Notes under the pieces: model-generated | The model's database searches: none | Seen by the model: the letters and a program-made list of their open reading frames with translations, nothing else | Told to the model about the DNA's origin: nothing | Part shown: piece after piece, positions 12,088 to 23,426 of the stretch | How the letters are laid out: every line of letters begins with the position of its first letter | Position numbering within the stretch: position 1 is the first letter of the stretch | Made by a program: the position numbers and the translations under genes | Source: Nissolia schottii | Taxonomy: Eukaryota; Streptophyta; Magnoliopsida; Fabales; Fabaceae | Reading direction: 5' to 3' | Length of the DNA: 64,000 bases | Assembly (NCBI GenBank): GCA_003254905.1 | Contig: QANU01076963.1 | Span: 23,972 to 87,971 of the forward strand

Positions 12088-12473
12088 GCTACCATGGAAC
12101 CCCTGAGTTTTAAGACCATTCATGGTACCGTAAAAAATTAACTTTCTAAAATTACAAATCAACCCCCTCTCTTCCTTCTCCTTCCTCTCCTATCATCCTA
12201 CACTTTCACAAATTATAAATCAACCTCCTCTTCCTCCTCCCTCTCCTATTCCCTCTCCTCCTGTCGACTGCGGTTCCAGTGGAGGAAGAGGAGGAGAGGG
12301 AGGTGGAAAAAGGAGTTGATTTATAATTTGTGAAAGTTGTAGAATGAGAGGAGAGGAAAGAGCAGGAAGAGAGGAGGTTGATTTGTAATTTTAGAAAGTT
12401 AATTTTTTTGGGTTTTTTGGGATACCATTGAATGGTCCTAAAATGTTGGTGGACCATGGTAGCATTGGCGTAT
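12088..12473. mobile_element. Foldback element with ~150-bp inverted arms
   Basis: The left arm begins GCTACCATGGAACCC and the right arm ends in its complement (GGACCATGGTAGC). Pairing continues inward through the GACCATTCATGGTACC type end, TTAACTTTCTAAAATTACAA (12138-12157) and ACTTTCACAAATTATAAATC (12201-12220), opposite matching blocks at 12316-12400. The centre is purine/pyrimidine-rich. No target duplication is evident. The 12206-12514 ORF is a by-product. Confidence 0.75.
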
Positions 12474-15400
12474 GCTGAATATATACATAATTTTATTACA
12501 AAAGGAATGGTCAAGATCTACCAAAGCCCCATTTTTTCTCTGCTTTTTTAAATCACAAGAACTATTTTAAATTATAAAATAAAAAAACACTTATGAATAA
12601 ATTATTTTATATTTAAATATGTAATAATTTTTTTAAGTGTTTTAAAATATATTTTTTGAAAAATTAGATATTTTAACTTTTTAAAAATAAGAAAATTAAT
12701 TTTTAAAAAAATAATAAACACTACAATCAAATAAAACAAAAACTAAAAATATAACTTTAACTTAAAAAAAATTAATAAAAGGATCGTAAGTTATATTATT
12801 CAAACAAATCCTAATAGAATGCGGCTTGGAGAAGTCATAAGGGGGGTTTTACAATTTCCTTAATTTTTTGATCTACTGTTGGCTTCAGCGTGTAGGTGTA
12901 GGTAGGAGTCATAGTGTTTTGTTTTTTGAGTCAATCCTACACTATTTCATTGCATTAACGGAGTTTTGATTTTGATCCAACTGGAGTAATAGATCATGTT
13001 AACAGAGTTCCTGGCTTTATACTAAGTGGGCTAGGCCCTAGAAAGACGGATTTTCAAATGTGCTTCTATTCATCCAAAGAAAAATATCTCAGCCCAAAAA
13101 CTAAAGCAAAAGCTCTTATAACAAAAAGGAAATAGAGCCTTAGTGGGTAGCTGTTGATTTTGCTAACTCGCGGGCTATGATATATTTTTCTTGGGTCAAA
13201 AAATTGAGAAAAGAAATATGTATGATTGGTAACTTATAACAAAACTATTATGGCCCACCAACTGCCTATATATTACGGGTCATGATGACCCGAACCAAGT
13301 GGACAAGCTATTGTACACTGGGATGGGTTTTGAGTTATGATATTTGATCTAGTATGTTTATCCAGCCATGTTTCAGTTTTTTTGGGCTGACCCAATCTGA
13401 TCTATGGTCAAGCAATTCTTAAATTTTATTTTTCTGATTTAATTTAAATATTAAGTGATAAATTATATTATTTTAATACTTCGATTAATATATTTTATAT
13501 AAGATGGTTTCTTTTTTGTATTTATATAATTAGTTTTAAAATATATATTATAAAATAGTTGAATTTAATTTGGTAGTTACTTTAAAAATTTTAACTACAA
13601 TCAAGCAAATTACGTATATGTATTCTGTGAATACACGATCACACAATTGAATACTGCAACAGTACAACAAATATATAATATTCTAAAGAAACACGCATGA
13701 GATATATACACACACACATAGAGCATGAAATTTCTGACTTAATTGAAGGGTGTCCACATTGCATAGAGGAAAAAGCTAGCTAGACTTCGTTTTCTGCTTG
13801 CCATTTCCAGAGATCCCACCTGAGAGCCATGAGAAGGACTGGACCAAATTGCAATAATGAAGAGATTTTCGAAGAAAGTGCCAATAATAATAATAATAAT
13901 AATAATATGTGTGTGTGTTATATACATTTTAAATGAGGCCTCCCTGGATGAAACATGAATCGTCCATAGGGGACACATATCCATCCATTATTCTCTCCCC
14001 TTCAGTAAACAGCACAAAATATTCATAAGGGGGTTATATAACCTCGGTCCCCCTACTATGGTCCTATTATTGTGCACAATATATGACACATTTTTTGGAG
14101 TTTCAATCAAGTTGCAAAATAAGATAAGCCTTCAGCATGTTTCTGGGACCATCTCTGTTACAATTGCGCAGTCTGTTTTGTTTGTAAACTTTTTTATTGG
14201 AGGGACCTGTCTACATTTAAATCATATATTATGTATGTTCAGTATCCGGGGCCTAAGGGAAAAAATATATAAAAAAAAAAAAAACAATGTAGGTTGTATC
14301 AACTTGGAAATTCGGGAATTAATGTTACTGTTCTTTGTGACTTTTCTTTGTTCATGCAGTTGTGGCCTTGTGAGGCATAAACAAGTAGATTATTAAGCCC
14401 ATGCTCATGAAATAGAAGATTAATGAACATTAAGAACCAACATTTAAATGATATTGTCCCAGAGCAACTACTGCCCCTCAATTATGCAAAGACTGTTTTT
14501 GAGAATTATTATGGGTTACTGGCTCACAGGGAAGCTTATGGGCCGTGAGTTTTGACCTACCCCTTCACACCTTGTCTCAAATGGAAACATTGCTATAACT
14601 AACTAGCTCCATATTTTATGGGTGGCTCATTATTCAACTTTAATAATGATATATTCAATTTGAATTCACCCCACGACAACATTTCACATTATTATTTAAT
14701 TTCATATCCTATCGTCAAGTCCTTTCAATGTCTTCAATGCAGCAAAAATGTTCGTACATAGCCCTGAATTTTTCTTCGCTTATTAATTGAGTTTTCAACT
14801 TCCTGATAAAACTAGCTACCACTATAATCCAGCTCATGCGCGCGAAAGTGCTTTTCCAAAGCTGCCCTCTTTTTGTTTGTGTTTGTTTGCTAAGGCTGTC
14901 CTCAATAATAAGATTTGTAATCATGTTTGTTGACTTAATTTCACTGGATAGAAAGGGAAAAAAACAAAAAAGACATTAAAATTGAAGTGGATCTTACTCT
15001 TTTCTTTTTCCTGCTAAGAGCGAGGATATACATCTTTTACTTTCCTATATGTATCTTTTCCACGAGAATTGCTAGCTTTATTGACCATCAATCTTATTCT
15101 AGTTTAACCTTTTTTGTTTTTTTTCATGCATTCTCCTCCTTCTTCTTGTGTTTTGCTTTTAGTCATGCCCGCTTTTCCTTTGTCAAAATAAAGCTCTCTT
15201 TTCTGTTCCACAAATTGTTGGATATTATTAGAAGAAAAAAAAAAAGATTTTATCATTTGCACCGTTTTCGTGAACGAGTAAGCCTATTTGATACCTAAAA
15301 TAAACTGAGCAAATCTGTTGACCTACAACATATTCGTCGGCAACGTTTTGCTTGGTAGGGATTAATATACTCCCTCTTTTTTTCAAATGGTAGTCCTTTT

Positions 15401-15693
15401 TGTTTTTTAGATTTATTTATAATTTAATACATCTAGTTATAATCATGTTTAGATGCATTAATTTATTAATAAAGAAATTAACATTGAATAGCAGAGAGAG
15501 TAGTTCATTAATGAATCAAGTTTCCATTTGTTATGTGTATGCATTTTTTTTTGTCACAACTCTGTTGTTACTAAGCGTTATTGTTACCATAAGAAAAGAT
15601 TATTGTTGCCTATTGGAACACGCCCTGCCATTGCATTAATGATGAACCTCGTACAGTTGCTAGATGCAATTTACTAGTCTAATAGATTATTCG
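12474..15693. other. Intergenic AT-rich DNA
   Basis: No gene was recognised. There is a degraded AT-rich stretch at 12530-12815 ending CAAACAAATCCTA, like a MITE end, and (AAT)n near 13884-13905. The ORFs at 14058-14396 and 14987-15298 lack domains and look random. Confidence 0.45.
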
Positions 15694-15857
15694 AATGTTA
15701 CATGTATAATAATTTTTGAATAATTTGTAAACAACTTTTCTTTTTATAAAAGTATGAGTCTTATTATACTAATATTTTCTCTTTTCATAATATAACTCAT
15801 ACTTTTGAGAGAGGATTATTTACATGTTATCTAAAAGTTATTATACATGTAGCATTA
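15694..15857. mobile_element. Short foldback MITE, family B, copy 1
   Basis: A ~164-bp palindrome. The left end AATGTTACATGTATAATAAT pairs with the right end, whose complement is AATGCTACATGTATAATAAC. The middle contains paired AAAGTATGAG / CTCATACTTTT segments. No ORF. Confidence 0.7.
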
Positions 15858-16230
15858 TTGAAAGAATTATAAATGAGCAAGTTTGTACATTTGGAACGGG
15901 AGGGTTGGGTTTATTTGCCATTTTTCATTTCTGAATATATTCTTAATTTACATAATATAAACTAGTCTGTCTTGATAGATATAATTGTTTGTCAAGTATG
16001 GAATATAAACAACATTGTGAAGTAAAGAAAATAAACAGAGGAATTAATAACAAAAATTAATTAAAAAGTATAGGAAATTGAACTTTAAGAGAGTATAAGT
16101 TTTGGTTACAGATAAAAANTATTGAGACATATTGAGTTATTAATATATTTAAAAGTCTAAAATGATAATTAAAATTCATTGGAGAGTATATTTTTGAAAT
16201 CACTAAACAGAAGAAGGCAAATTAATTAAC

Positions 16231-16369
16231 AAGAATGCTATGTGTATAACACAAACAATAAGAGATAACTCTTTTGTAAAAGTACTTCTCTTTCCATAAT
16301 GAAACTCACACTGTTTGTTGAGAGAGTTCTGTTGTTATCCACAAAAGTGTTATACATAATACGTTCTTC
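16231..16369. mobile_element. Short foldback MITE, family B-like, copy 2
   Basis: A ~139-bp palindrome. The left end AAGAATGCTATGTGTATAAC pairs with the right end, whose complement is AAGAACGTATTATGTATAAC. It has the same layout as the element at 15694 (terminal GTATAAC, central AGAGAG pair) but is diverged. No ORF. A single N at 16119 lies just upstream. Confidence 0.65.
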
Positions 16370-17606
16370 ATTAATTAGAGCTAATTTTTAGCGACACTGT
16401 AGAAGAGAAGGTAGCTGGATTCCTATATCACTTCATCCACCCCAATTATAGATGAACATGTCATTTTCTTGTCTTGTTGAAGACAATGGGTATTAAATAA
16501 TTTGGATTATTAGCACATAATTAGAGATCATGTAGAGCAACAGTTATTCCCAACTTCAGTTTTTAGATCAACTATTACCAGCATTCCCGCCACTGATTCC
16601 TCGTTCTCGTCCCATAATATGGCCAAGAACCAAGAATTTTGCAATCAATAGCATACATACTTGGACACGATGGAAACGCACACACACGTGGGAAAAGCAC
16701 TCGATAACAGGTTGGATATAATGCTCTCTTACCTCTAAGGCATATATATCCACACACCAAGACATGGAATAACTTTTGCTCGTTGCGTTAAGGCAATTGG
16801 AATGAGAAAAGTTGTGGAAATTTTTAACCATATAACGGCTTTTCTTTCTTTAAAAATAGTGTAATAGAGGTGTCCCCATGTGTAATTATGACGATTAAGC
16901 CAACCAGAAACTTTTATGCAAGAATCTCCATTCACCTTCTCTTTTTATGAACAACAAAGAATGGAGCACTAGTAGTTGCCTTTAAACAAAGCTCAGATAA
17001 GAAAGTTTTTATGCAATGATGGTGTTTAAGTTTATGCAGATTGAGGTACGTATTAGCAAATAAACGAGATAATAATTTGGTCAAAGCAGAGCTTCTTTTA
17101 TGCATTATTGGCAAAAAACATTGAGCTGGTAATTTGTACTTATAAGCTGGACCCCAAAAAAAAAAAGGCGCGACTACACCACAAAGCAAATTCAATAATG
17201 CAAGGGCCACTTTCACATTGCCAAACATCATCTCGCAGAATGTAATCATTCAGTCCCCCTCTTGTTAATAAATTCTTTAATTCCCTCCAATATGCACATA
17301 TCGTCATTAATTCCAACATATAGCCCAAAAGGCCATGTTTTTGTAAAAAGGCGATTGTTACACGTAGCACATATTAAAGGTGACATACCAAGCCTAGTGG
17401 CCCATCAACATCCCCCTCTCAATAATCCCCCCAAATTCCTCCACTAATGTCTTTGCAAAATCAGATAACGCCAAAATGTTGCTTCAAAATCCCCACCCTT
17501 TTCTACCTCTTTTTTTTTTTTCTCCCCCCTTCTCTTTTTTGACATGCAGAACGTAAACGTTAAGACAACAAAAGAAGGGAGGGGAATATTATCTCTCTCT
17601 CTGACT
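16370..17606. other. Intergenic / 3' flank of the ANT gene
   Basis: No coding exon was recognised. The minus-strand 3' UTR of ANT should lie below 17607. ORFs at 16568-16935 and 16932-17370 have no domain and overlap in several frames, which is typical of chance. Confidence 0.45.
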
Positions 17607-20534
17607 CTAGGCATCGTTCCAAGCAGCAAAAACCGGCAAGTGAGACAAAGAGATAGCAGCAGCAGCAGAAGCTGGCCTCATTTGTGAGGGGAACCAAGAA
17701 CTAACACCACCACTGGTTATGGGGTTAGCAGCAACTGTTGGGGGCTTAGGAAAGAGCATTGTGGGGCCCATTTTATCAGGGCTACCCTCCCTCGAGCTGC
17801 TGAGACTTGTCACCAGCGAGGAGGGGTTTGAAAAATGAGTCCCATTCCCATTAATCTTGTTGCTAGAGTCCTCCAGCATGGGCTGGCCAGAACCCACCGA
17901 GTCAATCCCAATGAGATCTTGTAGGGCCACAGAGAAAGCAGGGTTCCTATAATTTCCACAGCTGAGGCCTTTCTGGCCACCGCACCCATTATTTGACTCT
18001 TGCTGCTGCAGCTGTTGAAACAAAACCGTCTTCTTCCAGTTTGGATCGGTTTCGTTGTTGCACTTGTTTCGAGCTTCAACTGTTTCCACATTGATGTTGC
18101 CCAGCTGGCTGGTTTCAGCGGTTCTCGGCAGTTCCATTTCTTTGTTTCTCCGGGCCATTTCGCCGGCGAGCAAGGTGTTGCTGGCCATGATCCTTTCCAC
18201 GTCGTATCTTGATATGTCGAAGTTTGTGACTGCGTTGACGCCGCGGAATTTTATGGCTGCTACATCGTATGCCTCGGCTGCTTCCTCTTGGGTGCCTAAA
18301 TTTTTAATTAAGAGGGCCCAACAAAAAGATTAATTTTCCTCTCTACTCCTAAGAAAAATAGAGAAAAAGCATATTGGGAAAAAAATTGGACTTTCCTATG
18401 CTCAAACCATTCTTGTGCTTGGGACAGCCTTAAAATAAAGTGGCCTGGTGCAGTTCAAAGTAGTGTAAAATTGGCAGCCTTATAAAAGGCACCACCAGAC
18501 CAATCACTAGTGTTTGGGAAATGAAAGACTGAAGCAGAGATCCCCCCCCCCCCCAAAAAANCTTGCTTGCCATCTTCCATGTTGGTGATGCCTGCATAAC
18601 ATTGGAACTTGAACACTTAGCTCAAATTACAATCGTTTCTCTAGTTCAACTTAATTATTATTATTATTATTTTTATAAAAAAAAATGAAAGAGGGGCAGG
18701 AGAACCGCAATGGACCTCGTCACCCCTCGGTACATTGAAGCCCCCCTTGAAAATCCGCTGCTTTTCCTGCAAAGTAAACAGTAACATGAACGTCATGATG
18801 GCTATGATAAACTAATAATTAGTGGCTTTTGCTCACATAACACCCAATTATGTATGTACCTTCTCAAGTGGGCAACGTATTCCTGCCTGGTCATGTTCTT
18901 CATTTCATCAAGCTGGGCTTGGTAGTTCTCTAACTGCAACAAAGAAAAGAGAAACAATGGGATTCCATAGAGGAATATACGATCGAAAGTAGCGAGTAAG
19001 AAAAGAAAAGCCACAATATTGAGTACAACATACCGGGAAGTTTATATGCGTTGAAGGTCCCCAGTACTTAATGGCAGCAAGATCATAAGCTCTTGCAGCT
19101 TTCTCTTCCATATCATAACCACCTTAGGTTCAAAAAAATAAAAGTTGACATCATAACAATTAGTAACACTAGCAGCAAGAGCTTCGAAAATGCAGGTCGT
19201 TAATTAAGGGGGGAAGAAACTTACCCAAATAAACTGCAATAGGCATAGTTGGATTGAATCACCATCAACACATGACAAATGAGAATAGGGGGAAAAATAA
19301 CTTTAGTACTTGAAAAAAAAATAATAATGAAAAGCCTATGGGAATGAGTAATGAATATTCTTGGTCACTACTAACCTTGCCTTCCTTTCCTGGTCTGGCC
19401 TTCCTTCTTGCAACTGTTATCCCACAAATGCGCTTCGTATCTACCAGTCCATCTATGCCTAAATAGAAATTAATCAATCAAACAATTCATCAGAAAAACA
19501 AAGCACACGACATGCGCTACCTTCAGTTTATTGACATAATACCTTGTGACGCCTCTATACTGGGAGGTTCTCTGGCCAAACGTGTCAATAGACTTCCTGT
19601 GCACGGGCTGCTTCTGCCCTGCCAGCTTGGCAGAGCCTCTCTTCTTGCCATCCATAACCGCCGCCACTGAGTCGGTTCCAGAGGGTGAGATCTGGGCGGG
19701 AACGGTTACGCAGCTTGACTGGGAACCGGGGCTCATTGACAGGCTCAGCGTCTGCAACTCAGCCCCATCATCCCTCACGCTGCTGCAGTTGACCTGCTGC
19801 TGCTCCACCCACTTCTTGAAGCAATCAACGCCTTCCTCTGTTGACACATGAGCTGGCGGCATCTGCAGGGAGCTCGCCTGCGCTTCCTTGTGTTGCTGCT
19901 CTTCCTCTAAGGGGTACATGCCGTGGCACCATGGATGCGACAAAAGGTCCAAAGAGTGGTCTCTGCTGACTTGATGAGAATCTGCGTTTTGGCTGCTGTA
20001 GTAGATGCTGTCAAGGCTCAGCGCCATTGCCTCTCTCTGCTGTGTTCCATACTCGTCACTCCCCATACTTGCACCACCTAGGAAGTCTTCCAGCTTCGGA
20101 GACGAAGTAGGCACCATCACTAAATACGGATTCGAGATGGCAATTATTAGAGAGAGAGAGAGAGAGAGAGGTTGATTTTATATAACACGATATAAAATAA
20201 AATAAAATAAAAAAGGGAAAAAGAAAGAACCTTGAGTTTGTTGTGATCTGGAGAGCGCTTCCATGATGCAAAGGGAGCCGTCAGACTTGAGAGGCATTAC
20301 GGTGAGAGGAGAGTGGAAGGAGGCAGCGCCGTTATCCCCAACAGAGGGATAGCACATGGCGGTCATGTGAGATGAGGGGGACAAGTGGGACAAGTAGAAG
20401 GAGGCAGAAGATGGGGAAGGGGCACAAGTGGTAACCTCCATTTTCATGTGGGGGGAGAGAGAGAAACCCAGCCAGTTGTGATGATTGTTGCCATCATCGC
20501 TGCTGCTGTTACTATCATTCATCGACGTCTTCAT
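17607..20534 (-). CDS. ANT: AINTEGUMENTA (AP2/ERF family, euANT clade), nine exons
   Basis: Nuclear transcription factor that in Arabidopsis promotes organ growth and ovule and flower primordium development. Exons with GT/AG borders and matching phase: 20231-20534, 19543-20119, 19376-19458, 19225-19233 (9 nt), 19034-19122, 18860-18933, 18716-18766, 18591 to ~18562 (then interrupted), and 17607-18295. The start is the ATG at 20532-20534 and the stop is TAG at 17607-17609. The N-terminus has [10 protein letters not shown]; exon 2 has PKLEDFLGG and ends in [15 protein letters not shown]2 repeat 1 continues [22 protein letters not shown] and [17 protein letters not shown]. The linker is [22 protein letters not shown]2 repeat 2 begins [18 protein letters not shown]. 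The C-terminus reads [16 protein letters not shown] and ends [10 protein letters not shown], diagnostic of ANT over PLETHORA genes. With the expected ~16 missing codons the protein would be about 650 residues, against about 555 in Arabidopsis. Confidence 0.95.
18541..18561. other. Sequence gap or misassembly inside ANT exon 8
   Basis: A run of 13 C followed by six A and one N lies exactly where the minus-strand exon encoding HHQHGRWQA should continue into the rest of AP2 repeat 2. The expected ~16 residues and the donor site are absent from 18300-18561. The next exon (18295 down) resumes in the phase expected if they were present. This is most simply a collapsed gap, not a real mutation. Confidence 0.85.
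19225..19233 (-). other. ANT: 9-nt microexon of ANT
   Basis: The minus strand reads GCAG, TTTATTTGG, GTAAG: a 9-nt exon between an AG acceptor and a GTAAG donor. It completes the split Val and supplies Tyr-Leu plus the first base of Gly, giving VYLGG across exons 3-5. Without it repeat 1 loses three residues but stays in frame. This microexon is a conserved feature of AP2/ANT genes. Confidence 0.93.
20140..20170. repeat. (GA)n tract in ANT intron 1
   Basis: A GA run at 20150-20170 lies within the 111-nt first intron of ANT (20120-20230), giving the transcript a pyrimidine-rich CT stretch upstream of the exon 2 acceptor. Confidence 0.8.
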
Positions 20535-20704
20535 TTCTTACTTGAAAAAGGTTTCAACAACTTGCTATCTCTCGCAACAAGGGCAACTCAATCATTGCTA
20601 TGCAAATATACTACTAATCATGTCCAAAATCTCTCTCTCGCATACCAACCGAGACTTGCTTTTTTGTTTTGTAGCTAGCTACGCTAACATAACAACTCTT
20701 GCTT

Positions 20705-20713
20705 CTATATATG
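20705..20713 (-). promoter_or_regulatory. Candidate TATA box of ANT
   Basis: The minus strand reads CATATATAG about 170 bp upstream of the ATG, which would place transcription start near 20675 and give a ~140-nt leader. CT/GA tracts follow upstream at 20849-20872 and 21027-21041; such tracts are common GAGA-type sites in plant promoters. Inferred from motif and spacing only. Confidence 0.4.
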
Positions 20714-21890
20714 CGCTCTCGCAAGCAAGGGTGGACCGTCTCTTTAAACTAAACAAAAAGAATGAATTATCTCGGCAAGCGATGCTGCTATGGGGGAGCT
20801 CCCATACATAGGGATCTGTGTATATGTATTTGAGAAAGACCACGTCTTTGGTCTCTCTCTCTCTCTCTCTCTTTTTCTCTTTTTCTTTTTCCTTACTTTT
20901 CTTTTCTTAATAAACCACCGTTTTATATAACACACACCCCCACACCTAGGTAGGTATAATGTAGTTTTAAACCCTGAATCACCGTAATAGCTAAAGGCGA
21001 AAATATATTGAAAAGGATGGGGGAAGAGAGAGAGAGAGAGCAACCCACAAGAATGTAAATGGGTAGGGATTAAGTATAACTTATTTTGGTCAGGGGGCTC
21101 TCGCTGAGCCTATTTGTTCTGTGAGAGAGAGGGAGGTAGCTGAATCTAGTGAGGATGGGCACTACAAACTAGAGTAGGGGTAGGGAATGGGAATGGGAAT
21201 TGGGAAAGCCCAGCCAGCTTCAGATCAGATAAAAAAGAAAAGAAAAGAAAGAAAGAGGTCAGGCCAGCATGCCTTAAATTTATTTTTACAGTGACAACGT
21301 TGCGAGGGAGGGAGCAGGGGTCCCTTTAGGATAGATTTGACGCCAAGGACACATTATATCTGCACCATCCAGTCACTTCACACAGTACTACCATTCTGCG
21401 CCACTCTGCACTCTGCACCCTGCACCCTGCACCCCTTCCCCTCTCTTTCTTTCTCTCTCTCTCTATTTTCAAAATCTATGAATTTAATCATCTATTGCTA
21501 CCTCCTCTATCTCCAACTTAAATACTGCACCCAATTTGCTTCCCAGCTACTACTTTCTCTTTTTTCCTTTTTTTCTTTTTATAATTTTTCATTTCAACGT
21601 ACATATAACACCCATTCATTCACCGCCAAAATTTTATTTTCAAAATGTTATTTGTAATAATCTTGTATAGAAATTAAGTTTCTCTTTTCACAAGTAAGAG
21701 AATTTACCCTCACATTAAGTGTGACAGAAAAAATTTAATCTCTCCATTACTATTAGTGCATAAATAATATAATTTTTTTTTATTTATATGTGAGAAATAC
21801 TTTTTTATATTTATTCTGTTTGGCTCATTACCCAATTTTTACAGTCTAAAACAAAGCTTTTGAAACAAGTGAAGACTACGGTTCCTTTAG
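20714..21890. other. ANT upstream region
   Basis: Promoter-side DNA of ANT with repeated GA/CT tracts (20849-20872, 21027-21041, 21450-21464). No coding exon was recognised; ORFs here derive from the simple repeats. Confidence 0.45.
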
Positions 21891-21894
21891 AAAA

Positions 21895-22190
21895 AATGAA
21901 GGTATGATTTATTTTTTAAATTAATCAAATTAAGAATTTAAATAGTTAAATTCATCAATTTTTTCATCTAAATATTATTCTTAAAGTTTAAACCTTTTTA
22001 TTTTCAAAATAACTATTTCAATATACAAATTTTTAATTTAAGTTAGAAGATAATTTACGTTTGGCAATAATGATATTTAGAATTAAATTAAAAGAAAAAA
22101 ATTATTAAGTTTAATTAGAATATATAGGTGAGAGAAAAGAATTTATTTTAATTTATTAAAATAATAATAAAAAATACCATACCTCTTGTA
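21895..22190. repeat. AT-rich interspersed repeat, family C, copy 1
   Basis: Begins ATGAAGGTATGATTTATTTT and ends with AATACCATACCTCTTGTAT, whose complement resembles the start. The order of shared blocks (TCATCTAAATATTATTCTTA, ATTTTCAAAATAACTATTTC, ATAATTTACGTTTGGCAATA) is repeated at 25205-25570. It looks like an old non-coding transposon, class unknown. Confidence 0.5.
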
Positions 22191-22525
22191 TCGAGATAGG
22201 ACGTAACTTGCATTCTAGTGTATAACTCAAGAATTTGTAAAGATGAACCTCGCCTTAAATCTCCAATTAGAATATGGATCGCAACGACAGTACTTGAAAA
22301 AGACACTCCAACAACCAAGTAAGTGTTTTCTTTATATGAGTAGAAAAATGAACTAAAATATGCCTCACGGTGTGTCATTTAGTATAATTGCTTTATATAG
22401 TTTCTCCTATAGGTAGCTGTTTATAGGAGTTTAATACTTATATAATAGCCCATAATAAAACATAAATGGGTTGTTTAAAGCCTTGATGTGAAAAATTTAC
22501 ATTTAAATGGCAAAAAATTTTTTAA

Positions 22526-22712
22526 TCCCGTATTATGGTCCAACAAAAATATTTACGGATGTATGATTTTGGGTCTAAAATTGCCACTCCGTGGCGATTT
22601 CAAACCCCAATTTTTTTTTTAAAAAAAAAAGGTCTGAAACCGCCACACCATGTGGCGATTTCAGACCCAAAACCATACATTCGTAAATTTTTCTTCCAAC
22701 CCATATTTTGGT
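22526..22712. mobile_element. Short foldback element related to the PMD-element ends, copy 1
   Basis: A ~187-bp palindrome. The left arm reads TATTTACGGATGTATG, then GGGTCTAAAATTGCCAC. The right arm's complement reads AATTTACGAATGTATGG, then GGGTCTGAAATCGCCAC. The loop is a T-run followed by an A-run. The end motif TTACGAATGTATGG matches the right end of the element at 7860-10945, so this is probably a deletion derivative using the same transposase. Confidence 0.7.
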
Positions 22713-23240
22713 ATACAAGTTATACCAAATGGGTTGGAAATGTAAAGAAGCCCCTTGGTGTTGCTATTGAAACATAAAATCGTCACTTGTAAATGTGTAG
22801 GTGACTATTTATGATTATTATTATTGTGTGACAGTTATTGTTCTTTAACCGGATGATCCCGAGACAAAGGACACTCAGAGTGTTTGTTCCGAAATGTGAT
22901 AAGAGATATCTTACCATGCCATGTCATATATTTTTATGTATCTCAATACGAAAAGTTATAAATAATGACTAGTTTAAGTCTGTAACACCTCCATTTTTTT
23001 AGAGATACAATAGTCTTCACCCTTAAAAAAGTGTATGATGTGTTGAGTTAAACTCTACAATTTCTGGTGAGTGTGTAAGCAATGAATGCATACAAATAAC
23101 ACAATTCTTCAACTATATATTAATGCATTAACAAATATGTTTGATTTTCTTTTTTATTATTTTAAAATTCATCTATATAAAATAAAATTGATTACATGAT
23201 GGGATTTATTACATATATATTGCTTCCAAATAATTCGTGT
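22713..23240. other. Spacer between two foldback elements
   Basis: No gene was recognised. A block at about 23001-23024 (TTTTTAGAGATACAATAGTC) matches the end of repeat family C at 25554-25575, so a fragment of that family may lie here. Confidence 0.45.
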
Positions 23241-23426
23241 CTCATAATATGTTCCATGTAAAAAAATTACATTCGTATGGACCTGGATCTGAAATGGCCA
23301 CACCCTGTGACGATTTCAGACCCAATCTTTTTTATTTAAAAAGGGTTTGAAATCGCCACAGGGTGTGGCGATTTCAGACTCAGACCCATACAATTGTAAT
23401 TTTGTATTCCAGTTCATATTTTGGGA
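23241..23426. mobile_element. Short foldback element related to the PMD-element ends, copy 2
   Basis: A ~186-bp palindrome with the layout of the copy at 22526. The left arm has AAATTACATTCGTATGG and GATCTGAAATGGCCACACCC. The right arm ends TGTGGCGATTTCAGACTCAG, then ATACAATTGTAATTTTG and CATATTTTGGGA. Diverged in sequence but with the same order of parts. No ORF. Confidence 0.68.

Noticed and set aside
17810-18333. Several ORFs overlapping ANT exon 9 in other frames
   Set aside because: Codon content is explained by the ANT frame ending in [10 protein letters not shown]; there are no independent domains.
19546-19851. Plus-strand 101-codon ORF opposite ANT exon 2
   Set aside because: It is a shadow of the minus-strand coding exon, which has strong homology and splice sites.
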